Shown: piece after piece, positions 35,119-39,598 of the stretch
Layout of the letters: each line of letters opens with the position of its first letter
Position numbering within the stretch: position 1 is the first letter of the stretch
Origin: Oscillibacter sp.
Lineage (GTDB): Bacteria > Bacillota > Clostridia > Oscillospirales > Oscillospiraceae
DNA: 39,598 bases
Assembly: GCA_022801815.1 (NCBI GenBank)
Contig: JAAWTB010000002.1
Span: 1 to 39,598 of the forward strand
Direction of reading: 5' to 3'
Program-made: the position numbers and the translations under genes
Notes under the pieces: generated by a model
Told to the model about the DNA's origin: nothing
Database searches by the model: none
The model's input: the letters and a program-made list of their open reading frames with translations, nothing else

Positions 35119-36741
35119 ATGAAAGAAAAGAAGGGCTTTTTCCTGCGGTGGCCGTGGAACGTGGTGGTGTATGTGGCGCTGTTCGCGGCGCTGCGGCTGT
35201 TCGCCGTCCCCATAATCCTGATTTTAATGGCGGTCCAGCGGAAGAACAATCCCCACGGGGTAGAAGAGGGCTACTGCCTCAGCCGGACGAGAAAGCGCAT
35301 CACCTGGCTTCTCTGGGCCCTGCTGGTGCTGTTTCTAAGCGCGGCGATGCTCTGCTTGTTCCTGGTGGGGCTGAAGCAGGACCGGACTTATTTTGAAACC
35401 ATGGATTATGTGACCCTGGCAGTCAGCGGCATCGGCGGCCTGCTCTTTTTGATTGGAGGGCTGTATCTGGCCTATGCCGCCATTCGGGACAGCTTTTTCC
35501 CGGCGAAGAGCGCCCTGGCCAAGTCCATTCGAAACCAGCTCCCCTACCCGGAGGAGGCCCCTCCGGTAGAAGAGCTTTTCGCTATGGTGGACCATGACCT
35601 TAAGGAAAACGGCCGGTGGTTCGGCCCCGTGGGCGTGGGCCGGGAGTGGGTCCTGGGAGACGGTGCCAGTAAAATTGAGCGCATCCGGGGCATCTTCATC
35701 ATCAACGAGATTCACCGCCATCACACCCAGACGGGCACCCGCACCAGCCGGAACATGGAGCTGGTGCTGGTGGACGACTGCGGGCGGAGAAACGGCACCA
35801 CCTTCCAGAACCTGAAGGAGCTGGAGGCCGCGGCGGACTGCGTGGCCCTCCGGGTCCCGGAAGCCCGGCGGGGCTCCGGAAGCCAGTGCTCCAGCTTCCT
35901 GGCCATGGATGACAGCGAACGGGAGGCCTTTGAGCGGGACTTCCGCCAGCGGCGGAACCTCCGGGCCTCGGAGGATGCCCGTCGGGAAAGTCTGCACAGC
36001 GGCCCCCAGGATATGATATTAAAGCGCCAGGACGGCGAAGTCACCTCCCGGGTAACCCCCTCCCTGGTGGCGGACGTATTGAAACGCTGTCTGGAGGGGA
36101 GGGAGTCCGGCTTTGAGCTGACGCCCACCCGCCCCGTGGAGGGGGGAGGACGGAGCTTCCGCTCCCTGAACTGCTTTGTCCGGGCGGAACATCCGGGGGA
36201 ACCCCAGGTTCTGCTGGTGCTGGAGGAGGCATCCCCCGGAGGGGAGGAACACCTGGGGCTGGCGCTGACGGCGCCCCCCCGGCGGGCGGAGGAAATCTTG
36301 GAGGGCTGGCTCCGCCGGGAGGCTCCGGACCTGAAGGATTGGGACCTGCGGCGGGTATACGCCGCCCCTCAGTCTTCCCAGGACCAGGGGGCAAAGCAAT
36401 CCCACGCGAAGCTGTCCTTGGTGTACGCCAGCGGCGCGGCGGAGAACCACACCACCTTTACCAAGGAGGACGTTCAGCTGGCGGCGGAGGGCATCGCGGA
36501 CGGAACGTATCAAATTGTGGACCTGATCCACGCCTCGGGATACCTGTGGATTCGGGTAACGGCCGGTGATCAAACCGACGGCCGCTGCACCGTGGAGGCC
36601 ACCAAGCCCGAGGGGCCGGAGCTGGGGTTTTACATGGCGAAAATGCCGCCCAGAGAGGCGGCGGCATGGCTGACAGGGTACCCCCTGGGCCAGTTCCTGC
36701 CGGGTGGCCGGGACTGGAAGCGGGTTAAAAAATCAAAATAA
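35119..36741 (+). CDS. Uncharacterised membrane protein with large soluble C-terminal part
   Basis: Three or so hydrophobic segments in the first ~130 residues, then a ~400-residue soluble region matching no family I can name. Confidence 0.75.
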   Translation: MKEKKGFFLRWPWNVVVYVALFAALRLFAVPIILILMAVQRKNNPHGVEEGYCLSRTRKRITWLLWALLVLFLSAAMLCLFLVGLKQDRTYFETMDYVTLAVSGIGGLLFLIGGLYLAYAAIRDSFFPAKSALAKSIRNQLPYPEEAPPVEELFAMVDHDLKENGRWFGPVGVGREWVLGDGASKIERIRGIFIINEIHRHHTQTGTRTSRNMELVLVDDCGRRNGTTFQNLKELEAAADCVALRVPEARRGSGSQCSSFLAMDDSEREAFERDFRQRRNLRASEDARRESLHSGPQDMILKRQDGEVTSRVTPSLVADVLKRCLEGRESGFELTPTRPVEGGGRSFRSLNCFVRAEHPGEPQVLLVLEEASPGGEEHLGLALTAPPRRAEEILEGWLRREAPDLKDWDLRRVYAAPQSSQDQGAKQSHAKLSLVYASGAAENHTTFTKEDVQLAAEGIADGTYQIVDLIHASGYLWIRVTAGDQTDGRCTVEATKPEGPELGFYMAKMPPREAAAWLTGYPLGQFLPGGRDWKRVKKSK

Positions 36742-36759
36742 CAAAGGAGTAGTTCCATC

Positions 36760-38010
36760 ATGGCAGCGGTTTTAAGCAATGAAGTGAAGCAGGCCCTTCA
36801 AGACATCTATTACAATGTCCGCACAGGTCGGGGCAAGGAGGCGTTCGCCCTTTTGGAGAGGGCTTCCGCCGCCGGAGACGGCGACGCCAGCTGCGTGCTG
36901 GCCCGGTGCCTCTGCGGATACCAGTACGTTTGGAGCGGCCACGGCTTCCCGGAGGACGACGAGAGGGCCACAAAGCTGCTCCACAAATCCGTGGAGCAGG
37001 GCAGCGCCCTGGGGGTGCTGGTGGCCCTGCGGAGCGGGGAGCTGACCCCCTCCGTCCAGAAGAAGATGCCCTTTGAAAGCCTCCAGGCGGCCTTTGACCA
37101 GGTGGAAAACCTGGCCAAGGAGGGGGACGCCTTCTGCCAGTACATCGTGGGCAACAGCTACTTCTGGTGGGACTTCCTGCGCATCCAGAATAAGGGCAAG
37201 GACTCCTTCCCCAGCCAGGCGGAGTTCAAGGCGTATTTGAAAGAACAAATCTCCAAGTGCGAGGACTGGTTTTGGAAGGCCTTCCGGGGCGGCGTCCACT
37301 TTGCCGCCAACAACCTCAACCGCTATTACACCCAGGGGGATGAGGACATCATCGCTCCCCAGCCGGAAAAGGCGAAGGACCTCTGGAAGACCGGCGCGGA
37401 ACTGGGCTACCCCACCCACCAGTTCATCTACGCCGAGGAGCTGAAAAAGGCAGAGCGGTTCCAGGAGGCCCTTCACTGGTATCAGGAATCCGCCGCGGCC
37501 AATAATCATGACAGCTGGTTCTACGTGGGCTGGCTCTATTCCACCGGAAAAGGCGTGGAAAAGGATTCGGCCCGCGCCGTCTCCTGCTTCCAGAAGGAGC
37601 TGGCCCTGGATCCCAACCACATGGGAGGCAACAACCATATGGGAAAGGCTTACTTCCTGGGGGAAGGCGTGCCCCAGGATTACGCGAAGGCCGTTTACCA
37701 CCTCACCATTGCCCACGACAAGCTGGGCAGCAACTGGGGCGCTTTCTACCTGGCTAAGTGCCATTTCAACGGCTGGGGCACGCCCCAGGATTACGGAAAG
37801 GCTCTCCAGTGCCTGAACGACGTGGACTGGCAGAACCAGGAGGCGGACTATATGCGGGGCTTTATCCACGCCCGCGGCCTGGGCGGCGTCCAGGAGGACA
37901 TCCCCAAGGGCGTGTCCTACCTCCAGAAGGCGGGGAACTTCGATAAGGCCAAAGAGGAGCTGCTGAACTACAAGAAGACGCTCTTCGGCAAGTGGGTCCG
38001 GCGGAAGTAA
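36760..38010 (+). CDS. Second Sel1-like repeat protein
   Basis: Sel1 units such as FYVGWLYSTGKGVEKDSARAVSCFQKELALD, HMGKAYFLGEGVPQDYAKAVYHLTIAHDK, FYLAKCHFNGWGTPQDYGKALQCL; RBS aaaggag. Confidence 0.85.
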   Translation: MAAVLSNEVKQALQDIYYNVRTGRGKEAFALLERASAAGDGDASCVLARCLCGYQYVWSGHGFPEDDERATKLLHKSVEQGSALGVLVALRSGELTPSVQKKMPFESLQAAFDQVENLAKEGDAFCQYIVGNSYFWWDFLRIQNKGKDSFPSQAEFKAYLKEQISKCEDWFWKAFRGGVHFAANNLNRYYTQGDEDIIAPQPEKAKDLWKTGAELGYPTHQFIYAEELKKAERFQEALHWYQESAAANNHDSWFYVGWLYSTGKGVEKDSARAVSCFQKELALDPNHMGGNNHMGKAYFLGEGVPQDYAKAVYHLTIAHDKLGSNWGAFYLAKCHFNGWGTPQDYGKALQCLNDVDWQNQEADYMRGFIHARGLGGVQEDIPKGVSYLQKAGNFDKAKEELLNYKKTLFGKWVRRK

Positions 38011-38024
38011 GCGTATAAGGCAAC

Positions 38025-38053
38025 GGCGGCGGAAGCACAACGCTTCCGCCGCC
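38025..38053. terminator. Hairpin terminator between convergent Sel1 and clostripain genes
   Basis: GGCGGCGGAAGC ... GCTTCCGCCGCC, perfect 12-bp stem; weak T-tract. Confidence 0.6.
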
Positions 38054-38074
38054 TGTTCTCATGGGAGGCCGCCG

Positions 38075-39598
38075 TCAGGGAATGGGCGGCGTCCACCAGC
38101 TCTGCTGGTAGAGGTCTGTAAAGCGATAGGTCACCCGGACCTCGCCCTCCAGGGGTACATCGGAGATGGTCAAACCCTCCGCAGGGACCGTCAGGGAGTC
38201 CCCCAGGAGGAAACTGTCCTGATACGCGCCGTCATAGCCGTAGTAATCGCAGAGGAATTCCAGGGTATCCCCCTCCTGAAGGGCAGAATCGCTTTTGGCA
38301 ATGGTCTTGGTCTCGCCCTCGCTGTAGACGGCCCGGACGCCGGTGACATAGCCGTAGGGGTTTTCGTCGTCAAAGGCCAGCAGCAGCTCCGCCCGATGAC
38401 CGTTGTGGAGCACGGGCACATAGCCGGTGATGGTATAGCGCTCCCCGCCGTCCACGGTGCTCTCGTGGTAGTAGGCCACGACTTGGCCGTTTACCGCCAG
38501 CCAGGTTTTTTCCACATCCCCGAGAAGGTTCCCCTCCCCGTCGAAGTCGAAGACGTTGTCCAGCCCCAGGTCAATAAAGCCCTCGCCGTCGTCGTAGAAG
38601 AGGTTCAGGTCCAGGGAGTGGACCAGCTTCCACTGGTCCTCGGAGAGCGGAAGAATCGTCTTCCCGTCCTCTCCCGCAGTCCAGGCCAGGCCCTCCCCGG
38701 CGAAGCGGTGGTCCGCCACGTACTGGGCGGTGCTGTTCAAATCCAGAGAGCGGTCGGAGAAGAAGCCGCTGTCCAGGGCCGCCTGGAGCAGAGATGCCAC
38801 CGCGTCCGCGCCGCCGCCAGTCCCGCCCGAGAGGCCCATCAGCGCCTCCAGGGGGGAGCCGCTGCCGCCGGAGCCTGTCTGGCCCACCTGCTGCATGGCG
38901 GCAAAATCCCGGATGCACTTGCTGTAGCTGTCATCCAGGCCGATGGCCTGGTAGGTGGAGACCGCTTGATTTACGCCGGAGGACTTCCGATAGGGGAAGT
39001 AAATGGATACGCCGTAGGCATTGGTCATATTGGAGGAGGTGCGGTTGTACTTCACCGTCCCCAGCAGGGCCTCCGCCAGGGCGTCGCCCTCCTTCGTGCC
39101 CAGGTTCTTGGCCAGATGGACCAGGTCCACCTGGTCGATCTTGCTGGACTGGGCAAATTCCCGGGCTCCGTTCCGGGCGTTGGAGACGGTTTGATACTCC
39201 TTGGTCTCAATCATCCGGGAGGCGGAGCGGGAGAAATCCGCCAGCGCCTGGGGCAAAGTGGCCTCCAGCTCGGCAAGGTCGATGACGGACAGGGTGGTCA
39301 GCTGGCCCCGGCACTTCTGGGCGCAGGTCCCCACAAAGCTGTCTACGATTTGCTGTCCCAGCTCAATGGTGGGCATGGAGGGATTTTTTCCCAGTGCGGT
39401 GAGCCAGTCCGTGTAGTACCAGCCCACGCCGGGCTCCGTCTCCTCCGAGGCGATGAGATAATCGGCATACTCCGTCAGCATCAAGGCGGTCTCCGCAGTG
39501 GCCATAAGGCAGGCGTCAAAGCCCACGAAGTCAAATTTCACCCCGGCGTTTTCCAGAGCCTGGTCCACGCCGAAGAGGCTCATGGACCCGGTGGAGGC
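38075..39598 (-). CDS. Clostripain-family (peptidase C11) cysteine peptidase, 5' end outside window
   Basis: VGFDACLMATAETALMLTEYADYLIASEETEPGVGWYYTDWL catalytic Cys block; frame remains open to the right edge. Confidence 0.88.
   Translation of the reverse strand, partial: ASTGSMSLFGVDQALENAGVKFDFVGFDACLMATAETALMLTEYADYLIASEETEPGVGWYYTDWLTALGKNPSMPTIELGQQIVDSFVGTCAQKCRGQLTTLSVIDLAELEATLPQALADFSRSASRMIETKEYQTVSNARNGAREFAQSSKIDQVDLVHLAKNLGTKEGDALAEALLGTVKYNRTSSNMTNAYGVSIYFPYRKSSGVNQAVSTYQAIGLDDSYSKCIRDFAAMQQVGQTGSGGSGSPLEALMGLSGGTGGGADAVASLLQAALDSGFFSDRSLDLNSTAQYVADHRFAGEGLAWTAGEDGKTILPLSEDQWKLVHSLDLNLFYDDGEGFIDLGLDNVFDFDGEGNLLGDVEKTWLAVNGQVVAYYHESTVDGGERYTITGYVPVLHNGHRAELLLAFDDENPYGYVTGVRAVYSEGETKTIAKSDSALQEGDTLEFLCDYYGYDGAYQDSFLLGDSLTVPAEGLTISDVPLEGEVRVTYRFTDLYQQSWWTPPIP

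Noticed and set aside
36772-38040. 422-aa minus-strand ORF
   Set aside because: Antisense to the second Sel1-like gene, which has proper RBS and motifs.

Overview
High-GC (about 60% or more by eye) chromosomal segment that looks like a gut anaerobic Firmicute of the Oscillospiraceae/Ruminococcaceae type; the taxonomy is inferred from gene content and style only. The left ~1 kb is AT-richer and carries a partial minus-strand ORF plus fused remnants of a DUF1016/YhcG-type N-terminal domain and a SLOG/DUF1273 (YpsA-like) domain, which looks like the decayed edge of an accessory element. From about 1.1 to 27.3 kb the content is mostly housekeeping: type II pantothenate kinase, a nucleotidyltransferase, an SGNH hydrolase, a two-gene locus of the 2-hydroxyacyl-CoA dehydratase activator superfamily, queH, an RHH small protein, a pheB-hom-lysC-ACT-UPF0210 cluster, a polar amino-acid ABC transporter, tsaE-tsaB-upp, ftsW/rodA with an unlisted 56-aa membrane protein, an SLH protein, a bacterial PH-domain protein, pncB, cardiolipin synthase and a TtcA-like enzyme. 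From about 27.3 kb to the right edge is an accessory-looking region: a zinc-ribbon protein with 19 tandem Sel1-like repeats, a hybrid histidine kinase overlapping a solute-binding lipoprotein gene (ATGA), a divergent pair of uncharacterised genes (a TPR-like protein and a membrane protein), a second Sel1-like protein, and a C11/clostripain-family peptidase that runs off the window. That right-hand block is the best candidate for an undescribed system. No rRNA, tRNA or CRISPR array was recognised. All assignments come from reading the sequence and remembered family motifs; no search was run.
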